This document shows positions 16,127 through 24,246 of a stretch of 64,000 nucleotides of DNA, in pieces. Source of the stretch: DAOPJM01 sp964490325 (GTDB lineage: Bacteria; Bacillota; Clostridia; Christensenellales; CAG-138); the NCBI GenBank assembly GCA_964490325.1, contig CAZBBX010000008.1:1-64000 (forward strand), given 5' to 3'. A model generated the notes under the pieces. The model saw only the letters and a list, made by a program, of their open reading frames with translations. It was not told the DNA's origin and ran no database searches. Numbering within the stretch: position 1 is the stretch's first letter; each line of letters starts with the position of its first letter. The position numbers and the translations under genes are program-made.

Positions 16127-16984
16127 TCAGGTATCCTTTCCCGCCATGGCAACGGTGCCAAAGCGGCGAATGTGCGCCGCCACGCAGGCCTTCACGCCAG
16201 CAAAGGCGGCGTTGTCCAGCTTGATGGGGTTGTACTCGTCGGGATGCGCCGTAAGATAGCCACTCAGCGCATCGGCATAGGCGTGCTTGAGCGCGGTGGA
16301 AACATTGATCTTGGCTGCGCCCACTTGGATCAAATGCGTGAAGTCCTCGTCGCTCAAGCCCGTGCCGCCATGCACGACAAGGGGGAGCGGACAGGCCGCG
16401 TTGAGCCTTTCCAGCAGGGCAAAGTCCAGATGCACAGGCCCCTTGTACACGCCGTGTGCGGTACCGATGGAGGGGGCGAAGATGTCCACGCCCGAACGCG
16501 CCGCAAAGTCCATTGCCTCATCAAAGTCGGTCGTCTTGCCGACCGCAGAGGAGACGTCCTCCTCCACGCCGCTGATGATGCCCAGCTCCGCCTCGATATC
16601 CACGCGATGCTTGTGCGCATACGCCGCCATTTCGCGGCTGATGGCAAGGTTTTCGGCAAAGGGCTTCTTGGACATGTCGATCATGACCGAATCCCAGCCC
16701 AGATCCACGCAGCGCTTGAGCAGCGCCGTATCCGTGCAGTGATCGAGGTGCAGGATGACTGGGACGCTTGCGTCCTTCCGCGCAAGATCCACAAGCGCAA
16801 GAAGCGTCTCGGGTGTGAACTGCCGCACGGTGCCAACCGAGGTCTGCAGGATGATGGGCGTATGCACCTCCTCCGCAGCGGCGATGGCGGCCTGTATGGA
16901 CAGAAAATTAAAGATGTTGAAAGCGCCTATGGCGCAGTTGTTTTCGTTTGCTGCATTGAGCCATTCCTTGATCGAATTTTTCAT
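16127..16984 (-). CDS. Class II (zinc) ketose-bisphosphate aldolase family protein
   Basis: A 285-residue class II aldolase of the Fba/GatY/KbaY group, which cleaves a ketose (bis)phosphate to dihydroxyacetone phosphate and an aldehyde. Visible landmarks are the LHLDHCTD metal/catalytic segment, the VHGGTGLSDED phosphate-binding loop and AAKINVST. It sits between the DgoK-like kinase (3 bp gap) and the CbbY-like phosphatase, so it should act on the product of that kinase or a related phosphorylated intermediate. Whether it uses fructose-, tagatose- or another ketose phosphate cannot be told from sequence alone. Confidence 0.9.
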   Translation of the reverse strand: MKNSIKEWLNAANENNCAIGAFNIFNFLSIQAAIAAAEEVHTPIILQTSVGTVRQFTPETLLALVDLARKDASVPVILHLDHCTDTALLKRCVDLGWDSVMIDMSKKPFAENLAISREMAAYAHKHRVDIEAELGIISGVEEDVSSAVGKTTDFDEAMDFAARSGVDIFAPSIGTAHGVYKGPVHLDFALLERLNAACPLPLVVHGGTGLSDEDFTHLIQVGAAKINVSTALKHAYADALSGYLTAHPDEYNPIKLDNAAFAGVKACVAAHIRRFGTVAMAGKDT

Positions 16985-16987
16985 GCT

Positions 16988-18013
16988 TTACTCCTCCTTT
17001 GTGTCGCCGCACACGGCTTTATGGATCTCGTATGCGCCGCGTATGCACAGCGCGGCCACGTCCGCTTCCTCAAAGATGCAGCGGATCTTGGTCAGACCGA
17101 ACTCCTTGCGGAGCAGGGTGCTGTAGAGCTTACAGCGCCGCTCCTTTCCGTAAAGGACGAAACGCTCCGCCATGCAGCCCTGCTGTTGCAGGTAGGCAAG
17201 CGTGGTCAGATCGTCCGCTGCAATGGCTGCGTTGACAAACAGATCCCGCTCCTGCGCGCTGCTGTTCTTTGTCAGCACCTGCAAAAAGCGCGGTCCCATC
17301 AGCGCGTGCAGCAGTCCCGACTCGCGCACGCAGCGCACGGCGACGTCCACCAGCTCATCATAGCGCACCTCGGGGGGCTCTCCCCCGTCCGAAGCAAGGC
17401 TTTTACTCAGAAGCGTTTGCTTTTTCAGCGCCTCGTACACCTGTCCGCTGATGGTCGTCTTGCAGCAGGCGATCCTTTCGTCGGCGTCGATGTAGCAGAT
17501 CTTCGTGTGCGAGCTGAGGGTGATGATGTTCAGAGGCGCCGCTGCGCCGAGGCTCTTGACCACACCCAGATACTGCGTCTCCTCCCCGCGCATGAAATCC
17601 ACATCCATCAGCGCCCCAAGCCCCTGCTCGGTTGGCACGCGATTGGTCACGCCGCGCACGAAATACACGGGTCCGCCAAGGTCTATAACGCTTGGATCGG
17701 CAACGCGCACCACCCCCGCCGCAAGCTCCTTCAGCCCCGCAGGCGCGGTCAGGTGCTTCAGCTCGATCAGCCCCAGCTCGGAGGTGAGCATACCCGTCGC
17801 CATGATGAACGAGATCGCCGCGGGCGTAAGCCCGTTCTCCCGCAGCAGCTCGGCATACTCACGCTCGATGGTCTGCTTCAGGGACGCCGTGCTGCCGCTC
17901 AAGGAGACGTCGCGTCCGCCCATGCGAAAGCTGCGCACAGCCAAGGGTCTGCAGCGTTCGTCCGCCAGATAGATCCTTGTGTTCGTTGTGCCCCCATCCA
18001 ATACCGCGAACAT
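16988..18013 (-). CDS. 2-dehydro-3-deoxygalactonokinase-like (DgoK family) kinase
   Basis: An ASKHA-fold kinase resembling DgoK, which phosphorylates 2-keto-3-deoxygalactonate. The N-terminal phosphate loop VLDGGTTNTRIYL and the family motif MRGEETQ followed by a SSHTK segment can be read. From ATG 18013 (site AAGAGGAA) it has 341 residues, longer than typical DgoK (about 290), and similarity is patchy, so substrate is uncertain. An earlier in-frame ATG at 18040 has no ribosome-binding site. The gene is followed without a gap by the aldolase and preceded by degenerate copies of the SDR 3' end. Confidence 0.75.
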   Translation of the reverse strand: MFAVLDGGTTNTRIYLADERCRPLAVRSFRMGGRDVSLSGSTASLKQTIEREYAELLRENGLTPAAISFIMATGMLTSELGLIELKHLTAPAGLKELAAGVVRVADPSVIDLGGPVYFVRGVTNRVPTEQGLGALMDVDFMRGEETQYLGVVKSLGAAAPLNIITLSSHTKICYIDADERIACCKTTISGQVYEALKKQTLLSKSLASDGGEPPEVRYDELVDVAVRCVRESGLLHALMGPRFLQVLTKNSSAQERDLFVNAAIAADDLTTLAYLQQQGCMAERFVLYGKERRCKLYSTLLRKEFGLTKIRCIFEEADVAALCIRGAYEIHKAVCGDTKEE

Positions 18014-18084
18014 AGCGTTCCTCTTGCTTTCCTGTTTCATTTGATCGTGTCGCCCTGCCGCGCAGCGCCTGTCGAACGCGGCAG

Positions 18085-18290
18085 CCGCCGTCTTGGGGCA
18101 GGGTCACGCCTGTGATATAGTCGGAGGCGGCGTCCTTGCCGCCAACTTGCTTACCGTGCGAGACAGCCCCGTCTTGGGGCAGGGTCACGCCTGTGATATA
18201 GTCGGAGGCGGCGCTTGCCGCCAACTTGCTTACCGCACGAGATAGCCGCCGTCTACCGGCAGGGTCACGCCTGTGATATAGTCCGAGGCG
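18085..18290 (-). repeat. Tandem copies of the 3' end of the SDR gene (about 80-bp period)
   Basis: The block GGGTCACGCCTGTGATATAG occurs three times, starting at 18101, 18182 and 18262, a spacing of 81 and 80 bp. The 18262 copy is the true 3' end of the SDR gene; the other two lie past its stop. They encode the ASDYITGVTLP segment in a shifted frame, with LPQDG in place of LPVDG, so they may derive from a paralogue. Confidence 0.9.
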
Positions 18291-18994
18291 GCGCTTGCCA
18301 AAAAGACTGCCGCGCCCTTGAAGGAGGCGGGATCGCCCCAATCGCCCAGCGGGATGCGTGACACGATGCCCGCGCTGCGCTGCGGATCGTTGCGCACGGC
18401 TGCGGACAGCTTAGTCTTGATCCAACCCGGGGCGATGGCGTTGACGCGAATGCCGAATTTTCCAAGGTCGCTTGCCATGGACTTGGTCAGTCCCACAATG
18501 GCGTGCTTGGTGGCGGTGTAGGCGCACACGTTTTGTCCGCCGTGGTAGGACAGCATGGAGGCAAGGTTGATGATCTTGCCGTAGCCCTGCTCCTTGAACC
18601 GTCCTGCGGCCTCCTGCGAAAGATGATACGCGGCGCTGAGGTTCACCTGCAGGGTGTTCTCCCACATCTCGTCCGTATACTCCAAGGCGTTGGCGCGCAG
18701 GCATACGCCCGCGTTGTTGATGAGGATGTCCACGCGGCCGTACCGCGCCATGCAGGCGTCCACGATGGCCTTGGCGTCAAAGGCGCGGTCGGAAAGATCG
18801 GCCTGAACGGCGCAAAAAGCGCGTCCCGCCGTCAGCACCGCTTCCTCGGTCTGCTTGGGCGAGGTGCTGTTGTACACGCCAAAGATGTCGGCGCCCGCCT
18901 TCGCCAAGCCGATGGTCATCGCCTGACCGATCCCGTCGGAGCAGCCCGTCACGATGGCGACCCTGCCCTCTAAGCTGAACATTGTTTGCTTCAT
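18230..18994 (-). CDS. SDR dehydrogenase, KduD-like (2-keto-3-deoxygluconate 5-dehydrogenase type)
   Basis: NAD(P)-dependent short-chain dehydrogenase of 254 residues. It has the cofactor loop TGCSDGIGQ (16-24), NNAG (93-96) and the catalytic S146-Y159-K163 triad. INLASMLSYHGG and the beginning FSLEGRVAIVTGC match KduD, which oxidises or isomerises 2-keto-3-deoxy sugar acids in hexuronate breakdown; closely related enzymes act on 2-keto-3-deoxy-6-deoxy-sugar acids. It is upstream of the DgoK-like kinase in a sugar-acid operon, which fits. The 3' end is followed by two partial duplicate copies. Confidence 0.85.
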   Translation of the reverse strand: MKQTMFSLEGRVAIVTGCSDGIGQAMTIGLAKAGADIFGVYNSTSPKQTEEAVLTAGRAFCAVQADLSDRAFDAKAIVDACMARYGRVDILINNAGVCLRANALEYTDEMWENTLQVNLSAAYHLSQEAAGRFKEQGYGKIINLASMLSYHGGQNVCAYTATKHAIVGLTKSMASDLGKFGIRVNAIAPGWIKTKLSAAVRNDPQRSAGIVSRIPLGDWGDPASFKGAAVFLASAASDYITGVTLPVDGGYLVR

Positions 18995-19083
18995 ACTGTT
19001 TCTTAGCTCCTTATGCTGTGTTCGGGCGGATCAACGAACTCCCGAACCGATAAAAGGCAGGAAAGCTCCTGCCGCCGTTTACC

Positions 19084-19392
19084 TTATTCCTCCGTGTCGA
19101 AGTCCGCCACGGCACGCTCTTGGCGGATCTCCACCGCGAACTCGTGGATGGTCAGATGGCCGGGATACTTGAGGTACTCCTCCAGCGTCTGGCGATCGTC
19201 AAAGCTCAGGATCTGCACCATGTCGTAGTTCTGTCCGCCCGACTTGAAGTTGCGGCCGATCTCGAGCTTGCGCACCTTGCCAAACTCCTTTGCAAGCGCC
19301 GTTGCGCGTTCCTTCATGATCTTGTAGTTGGTCTCGCGGTCGTTGCCTGCGGCAAAGGGCTTGAGGTTCCAAAGGGTAACATGTTTAATCAT
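19084..19392 (-). CDS. Dabb (stress-responsive alpha/beta barrel) domain protein 1
   Basis: A 102-residue stand-alone Dabb protein, a ferredoxin-like dimeric fold. It opens with MIKHVTLWNLK, with the family His near the start, and ends with a hydrophobic strand/helix pattern and HEFAVEIR. Members are found in catabolic clusters for sugar acids and aromatics, sometimes with polyketide-cyclase or aldolase-like activity; here no substrate can be named. A second copy lies at 27021-27335 in the RraA cluster, which suggests a shared role in this island. Confidence 0.85.
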   Translation of the reverse strand: MIKHVTLWNLKPFAAGNDRETNYKIMKERATALAKEFGKVRKLEIGRNFKSGGQNYDMVQILSFDDRQTLEEYLKYPGHLTIHEFAVEIRQERAVADFDTEE

Positions 19393-19411
19393 TGTTTTGC
19401 TCCTCTCCGCT

Positions 19412-20536
19412 TCATCTTAGGAAGCTGAGTTCTTTATAGTTTTTTACGCGAACCCGCAGCCTTGCGTACACGGCGTTCCATTCCTCCTCGTCCTTGGCGG
19501 CCTCCACAGGCACGACCACGGCGGCGTTGGACAGCGTGTACAGCATCAGGCGGGTCTTTGTCTTGATCATGTCGCAGATCTGGGCGATGGGGACGACCAA
19601 GCTGTTATCCCCGTTTGCATACACCAGCTCGCTTGCGGTGATGTACAGATCCGCGCCGCCCTCCTCCACAAAGGGGATGAGCAGCTTTGCATCCCGCTCC
19701 ACCGTGTGCCGAAGAGCGGGGGAAAAATTGATTAGGTGGGAAAGGTTCAGCACGAGTGCAAGGGCTGCGGCGATGCCCAGATGTAACAGCGAGTAGTCCA
19801 TGACGACCCACACGACAAGCGCCGCCGTGAGCGCCGCCTTAATGAGCATCGCGCCCTTCCAAAATCGTGCCGTCAGGTACTTGAGACGATAGGCGCGGAC
19901 CTGATCCAAGCAGCAGTCGGGCTTTGTGTAGCGCAGGTGCAGCAGGTATTCCGCCTCCTTGGGGATGGGAGAATCCGCCGTGGTCTCGCCGTGAAAGACG
20001 TCGGGAGCGCGCTTGGGGACGTCGCTTTCCGCCAAGGCCTGCATCAGCTCGCTGCGCTGACTTGACGTAAAGGTGTCAAGGGGAAGGATCAGCTTGGCCT
20101 CGCCGTCAAAGAGCAGCAGGAAGGCGCGCTTATACTCCGCCGTGCGGGTGAAGCTCGTCAGCGGAAAGCACAGGCTCTCGCTGCCGAAGCTGTCGGTCAA
20201 AACGCCGTCCTCTATTCGGAGGGTATGCTCGCCGTGGTAGGCGGGGGACAGCTTACCTGTGGCGGTGAGCCGCTTGTAGAGCGTCTTGGCGCGATAGCCT
20301 ACGGTGCATCTTCTGAAGACCTGCATGGCGCAGATCGCCAAGGACAGCCCCAAGAGGATCCCGCGCTGCGCTGCGGGGATGGCGCCGCTCAAGCAGAGGT
20401 ACAGGCACAGGCCGAACTGGACGACCGTGCAGGCAAAGAGGCAAACGAGGCTCAACGCCTGCTTGCCCTTCTGCCGCAGCCGATACTCCAGATAGTCGAT
20501 ATACGCCTCTTCGGATACGCGATACTTCTGTTGCAA
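19412..20536 (-). CDS. YcxB-like membrane protein, internally duplicated
   Basis: A 374-residue protein of unknown function. It seems to hold two YcxB-like units, each made of a pair of transmembrane helices (about 25-75 and 225-270) followed by a beta-rich, PH-like cytoplasmic segment. The start is TTG at 20536, chosen because GGAGG lies 4 nt upstream and no ATG fits. It lies between tctA and the Dabb gene on the same strand. A GC-rich imperfect hairpin in the 55-bp gap before it (20549-20571) may reduce transcription arriving from tctA. Confidence 0.65.
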   Translation of the reverse strand: MQQKYRVSEEAYIDYLEYRLRQKGKQALSLVCLFACTVVQFGLCLYLCLSGAIPAAQRGILLGLSLAICAMQVFRRCTVGYRAKTLYKRLTATGKLSPAYHGEHTLRIEDGVLTDSFGSESLCFPLTSFTRTAEYKRAFLLLFDGEAKLILPLDTFTSSQRSELMQALAESDVPKRAPDVFHGETTADSPIPKEAEYLLHLRYTKPDCCLDQVRAYRLKYLTARFWKGAMLIKAALTAALVVWVVMDYSLLHLGIAAALALVLNLSHLINFSPALRHTVERDAKLLIPFVEEGGADLYITASELVYANGDNSLVVPIAQICDMIKTKTRLMLYTLSNAAVVVPVEAAKDEEEWNAVYARLRVRVKNYKELSFLR

Positions 20537-20590
20537 GCTTCCTCCGTTTGGGGGACGCCGTCAGACGCCCCCGTACCGTATTTTACGTTT

Positions 20591-22102
20591 CTACTTTTTC
20601 CTTCCCACTGCCGGAGCGCCCGATGCACGGTTGGAGCGCGCTATAAGGCGCGGCGCCAGAATAAGGGACAGCACCGCCAGCACAAGGAAGATGATGCAGA
20701 TGGGACTTTTAAGGAAGGGGACAAAGCTGCCCTGCGTCGTTTGCAAAGCGATGCGCAGATAGCTTTCGCAGTCGTCTCCCAGGATAAAGCCCAGTATCAG
20801 CGGCGTGAGCGGCATGTCGATCTTTGTGAAGAAGTAGCCCAAAGCGCCGAAGAACAGCAGGCTCCACGAATCGAACAGGCGGTTGTTCAAGCTGAACGCG
20901 CCCACGATGGCAAGCACCATGACCACCGAAAGCAGAATGTTCTTGGGAACATACAATAGCTTTACGAACGCCCGAATGAAGAAGTACTCCACGATCAGGG
21001 TGATGAGGTTGGCGATGACCAGCGCCGCAAACAGCGCGTACGCCACGTCCACATGCTTGGTCATGAACAGCGGCCCGATGGACAAGCCCTTGAGCATCAA
21101 AGCGCCGATGAACACCGCCGAGAAGCCGTCGCCGGGGATGCCCAGCGTCAGCATGGGGATCAGAGCGCCGCCCACGGACGCGTTGTTGGCTGTCTCGGAG
21201 GCGACAACGCCGCCGATGTAACCCGTGCCGAACTTTTCGGGCGTCTTGGACATGTTCTTTGCCGCCATGTAGGAAAGGATGTTGGACGTCCCGCCGCCGA
21301 TGCCGGGCAAAATGCCGATGAGCGTTCCGATGACGGAGGAGCGCAGGGCGTTGGGAAGCTGTCCGACAAATTCCTTGCCGGAGAAGCCCAAGCCCTTGAT
21401 CTTGTAGTTGCGCGTGACCTGCGTTGCCTTGCCCACCGTGCTGGACTTGATCAGCTCCGTGATGGCATAAGCGCCGATGAGGGCGGGGATCATGTTGAAG
21501 CCGTTGTTCAGTTCGGTGATTCCCATGGTAAGGCGCATGGTGCCATCTACCGTGGACACGCCCACAAGCGACAGAGAAAAGCCTACAAAAGCAGAGATCA
21601 GGCCTTTCCAAACGGATTTTCCGCACAGACCCGAAATAAGCGTCAGCGCGAAAAAGATGATGCAAAACAGCTCCTTGTTGGTAAACTTGAGAGCAAGTCT
21701 GCCGAGCGGCTCCGCAATGAGAAACAAGGCGATAAAGCTGATACAGCCGCCGATGAACGAGAAGAAGATGCCCGTGCCCAGCGCCTTGCCCGCTTGGCCG
21801 TTCATCGCCATGGGATAGCCGTCGTAAGAGGTGGCTATACTGGCAGGCGTGCCGGGTACGTTCAAAAGGATGGCGGAGATCAGACCTCCCGAGGTGCCGC
21901 CGATGTATACGCCGACCACCAAGCAGACGCCCGCGATCGTGGGAAGCGCATAAATGAGGGTCAGGCACAGAGTGATGGCGGTCGTTCCAGTAAGACCGGG
22001 GATGCAGCCAAAAGCAATGCCAAGCACGACGCCCACCAGCATCCAAAGCAGGCAAGACCAGTTGAGCACCGAGCTAAAGCCTACAGCAAAATTTTCCAGC
22101 AC
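20591..22102 (-). CDS. tctA: Tripartite tricarboxylate transporter large permease TctA
   Basis: Large membrane subunit (503 residues, about 12 helices) of a TTT solute-binding-protein-dependent secondary transporter for carboxylates. Typical TctA signatures are seen: the GCIPGLTGTTAIT segment near the N-terminus, GGTSGGLISAILLNVPGTPAS (two adjoining motifs) and ILPGIGGGTSN in the middle, with LGIPGDGFSAV later. The start is GTG at 22102 behind an AGGGGGG site. It lies 12 bp after tctB. The transported acid is unknown; the neighbours suggest a sugar acid or branched carboxylate. Confidence 0.96.
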   Translation of the reverse strand: MLENFAVGFSSVLNWSCLLWMLVGVVLGIAFGCIPGLTGTTAITLCLTLIYALPTIAGVCLVVGVYIGGTSGGLISAILLNVPGTPASIATSYDGYPMAMNGQAGKALGTGIFFSFIGGCISFIALFLIAEPLGRLALKFTNKELFCIIFFALTLISGLCGKSVWKGLISAFVGFSLSLVGVSTVDGTMRLTMGITELNNGFNMIPALIGAYAITELIKSSTVGKATQVTRNYKIKGLGFSGKEFVGQLPNALRSSVIGTLIGILPGIGGGTSNILSYMAAKNMSKTPEKFGTGYIGGVVASETANNASVGGALIPMLTLGIPGDGFSAVFIGALMLKGLSIGPLFMTKHVDVAYALFAALVIANLITLIVEYFFIRAFVKLLYVPKNILLSVVMVLAIVGAFSLNNRLFDSWSLLFFGALGYFFTKIDMPLTPLILGFILGDDCESYLRIALQTTQGSFVPFLKSPICIIFLVLAVLSLILAPRLIARSNRASGAPAVGRKK

Positions 22103-22114
22103 GACCGTTCCCCC

Positions 22115-22786
22115 CTAAAAGCGCCAGTGATTCACAGGCAGGCTGAGGTTGAACCCCTTGGCGAACGCGAAAAAGATGAGCACCGCGATGACCACGGAAA
22201 GTCCAAAGTAAAACAGCAGATTCTTCCAGCCGCGTTTGTTGGACAGCAGGGTGATCTGCGCAAACAGGTACAGCACGGTGCTGATCGTAAAGCCGAAGCA
22301 GGGCATGATCAGCAGGTACAAAAAGATGAGGCCAAAGGTCAGATAGGGGGTGGCCTTGTGCAGGAAGGCTAAAAAGCGCGCTTTCTTGCCGTCCGCAGCT
22401 TCTTCCGTCTGCGCGCAGGCTGCGTTCTCGGCTGCCTGCTCCGTTTCCTCCGCTTCGGCGGTCTCGCTCAGGGTCTCTGCCACGACTTCGCCGATGCTCT
22501 CCTTGACGCCCTGCGCTGCGGAGCTTTCCGCAGCAGCGGCGTTTGCGTTTGTTTCGGCTGCAGCTTTAACCGCTGCCGCCTTGTCTTTCTTGTCCCGCAC
22601 AAGCGCTTGAATGATGACGATCGAACCGCAAAGCGCCAAGAGACCTGCCAGTACACGCGGCACGAACGCGGGTTGGAACAAATTATCCGTATAGCTGGTC
22701 ATACTGAACGAGCAGGCGACCAGCCATATTGCCACAGCCCAGCCTACCATGCCCGAGATCAGATTTTGCCATTTTGTAGATAACAT
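22115..22786 (-). CDS. tctB: Tripartite tricarboxylate transporter small permease TctB
   Basis: Small membrane subunit of the TTT transporter. The 223-residue protein has four predicted helices, two near the N-terminus (about 10-65) and two at the C-terminus (about 140-210). Between them is an unusual Ala/Glu-rich, low-complexity insert (about 68-135) that makes it longer than the usual 140-160 residues. The loop is probably cytoplasmic and disordered. ATG 22786 has an AAGGAGTGAG site. It lies between tctC and tctA. Confidence 0.9.
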   Translation of the reverse strand: MLSTKWQNLISGMVGWAVAIWLVACSFSMTSYTDNLFQPAFVPRVLAGLLALCGSIVIIQALVRDKKDKAAAVKAAAETNANAAAAESSAAQGVKESIGEVVAETLSETAEAEETEQAAENAACAQTEEAADGKKARFLAFLHKATPYLTFGLIFLYLLIMPCFGFTISTVLYLFAQITLLSNKRGWKNLLFYFGLSVVIAVLIFFAFAKGFNLSLPVNHWRF

Positions 22787-22868
22787 CTTCGCTCACTCCT
22801 TGCGTATGGATCGCGAGCCGCCGCCATTATATGCGACGGCTCGCTGCCAACTGCAATACTTTGTGGAA

Positions 22869-23864
22869 TTACGCCTCGTAATAGGCGCAGAGCTTCTCGT
22901 ATTCCTTCTCCCACTGGTGCATCCACTCCAGTGCTTCGTCGCCGATCTTGCAGACGGGGGAGTAGAAGTAGCTCTCCAGCGAGGTGGTGAAGTTCGCGTT
23001 CTCGATGGCCTGCGGCAGGCTGTCATACAGGATCTGCATGACGTCGTCGGGCGTGCCTTCGGGTGCAAGCAGGAAGAACATCTTGTACAGGTTGATGTCC
23101 TCGATGCCGCAGGCGTCCTTCAGGGACGGGATGGTGTAGCCCGCATGTGCGGACAGCGCGGTGTTCTCGGTGCTGGAAAGGACCGCTATGGCGCGGAAGT
23201 CGCCGCTCTCAATGTATTCGGCACTGGCGCCGTAAGCGCCCATGTTCACGTCAACTTCGCCTGCCAGCAGAGCCGTCACGCGCTTGCCGCCGCCGCCAAG
23301 GGAGACGGGGTTGACGTCGATGTCCAGATCATGCTCGAGCTTGAGGATGGTCATGTGCAGGTTGCCGCCCGCCTCGGTGGCGAAGTTCAGCTTGCCGGGG
23401 TTCGCCTTAGCGTAGTCGATGATGTCCTGCATGGTGTAGAAGTTGGAATCCGCACGAACAAAGATGGTGTCCGTGGTGCCCTCGCAGCAGACGCCCACGA
23501 CCTTAAAGGCTTCGTCCCATGCCTTTTCGGTGCGGCCCAAGAGGGTCTGATAGATCATGTCGGTCTGATACCACATGAGGGTATAACCGTCGGGATTGGC
23601 GTTGTACATGTAGGACAGAGCAACCGTGCCCGTCCCGCCTGTTACATTGTTAACGGTAACGCTCTTTCCCCAGACCTCGCTCAGAGCTGCCGCCATGCCT
23701 CTTGCCGTGGTGTCGGTGTCGCCGCCGCTGCCGAACGGGCATACGATGGTGACAGAGTACTCGGGATACGTCGCGCCCTCTGCGCCCTTGTCGTCCTCAG
23801 TCGCACAGGCCGCCAAAGCGATCAGCAGCGCCAAGGCCAAAACGATTGCAACTATCCTCTTCAT
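22869..23864 (-). CDS. tctC: TTT transporter substrate-binding lipoprotein TctC
   Basis: Extracytoplasmic solute receptor of the Bug/TctC family, anchored as a lipoprotein: hydrophobic signal followed by a lipobox with Cys20. The 331-residue mature part shows the family features, among them the ITIVCPFGSGGDTDTTAR-like loop near residues 40-57 (here VTIVCPFGSGGDTD) and GGTGTVALSYM. It is the first gene of tctCBA and is preceded by a long leader with a strong promoter and three ATCGAT operators. The ligand is not deducible; Bug proteins bind mono- to tricarboxylates and some aromatic acids. Confidence 0.95.
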   Translation of the reverse strand: MKRIVAIVLALALLIALAACATEDDKGAEGATYPEYSVTIVCPFGSGGDTDTTARGMAAALSEVWGKSVTVNNVTGGTGTVALSYMYNANPDGYTLMWYQTDMIYQTLLGRTEKAWDEAFKVVGVCCEGTTDTIFVRADSNFYTMQDIIDYAKANPGKLNFATEAGGNLHMTILKLEHDLDIDVNPVSLGGGGKRVTALLAGEVDVNMGAYGASAEYIESGDFRAIAVLSSTENTALSAHAGYTIPSLKDACGIEDINLYKMFFLLAPEGTPDDVMQILYDSLPQAIENANFTTSLESYFYSPVCKIGDEALEWMHQWEKEYEKLCAYYEA

Positions 23865-23928
23865 TGCTTCTTACTCCTCCGTGTCTTTTTTTGTGTATTC
23901 AAAACCCTTTGGGTTTCGTCCCTTTATG

Positions 23929-23940
23929 TTAATCGATTTA
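23929..23940. promoter_or_regulatory. ATCGAT operator in the tctC leader
   Basis: TTAATCGATTTA, 12 bp centred on CG, about 65 bp upstream of the tctC start and downstream of the promoter. Same motif as at 24056, 24118, 31368, 31400, 34606 and 34659. Confidence 0.65.
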
Positions 23941-24055
23941 CACGGGTGTTGCTGTCCCCTCTGTGCAAAAGCATCGGGGCTGCTTTTTGCTTGTTGCCCT
24001 CCGCATACGGTTGCATGAAGTTGCATCCAGCATGCGAAAATGCGTTTCGCTTGTG

Positions 24056-24067
24056 TTTATCGATTAC
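24056..24067. promoter_or_regulatory. ATCGAT operator over the tctC transcription start
   Basis: TTTATCGATTAC, starting 8 bp downstream of the minus-strand -10 (24075-24080), so a bound repressor would cover the transcription start. Confidence 0.7.
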
Positions 24068-24074
24068 GTTGAAA

Positions 24075-24103
24075 ATTATACTATGAATTTTTTCAAATTG
24101 CAA
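24075..24103 (-). promoter_or_regulatory. Promoter of the tctCBA operon
   Basis: Minus-strand TTGCAA (24098-24103), exactly 17 bp, then consensus TATAAT (24075-24080). The predicted leader is about 200 nt. The promoter is flanked by ATCGAT operators. Confidence 0.8.
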
Positions 24104-24117
24104 CACTTATTTTTACA

Positions 24118-24129
24118 GTAATCGATAAA
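24118..24129. promoter_or_regulatory. ATCGAT operator upstream of the tctC -35
   Basis: GTAATCGATAAA, 15 bp upstream of the tctC -35 and about 43 bp before the gntR -35. With the copy at 24056 it could support looping or cooperative binding. Confidence 0.65.
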
Positions 24130-24171
24130 TAATCCCATTTTTGAAAAAATATTTTTACCTATTGACAACTT

Positions 24172-24215
24172 ATCGCATGAGTGTGATAATGTTGATATGC
24201 ATAGAAATCTGCATA
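24172..24215 (+). promoter_or_regulatory. gntR promoter region with dyad operator
   Basis: A consensus -35 TTGACA (24172-24177) is followed by a poor -10 (about 24195-24201) that overlaps the perfect dyad TATGCA-8 bp-TGCATA (24196-24215), 31 bp before the gntR start. The layout suggests autoregulation by the GntR protein; that is inference. Confidence 0.5.
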
Positions 24216-24246
24216 AACGCGGTATTCTGTATGAAGCGGAGGAAGT

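Noticed and set aside
17859..18341. An open frame joining the SDR duplicate copies to the DgoK-like region
   Set aside because: It is made of the 80-bp repeats in a shifted frame and has no ribosome-binding site or domain start; treated as repeat debris.
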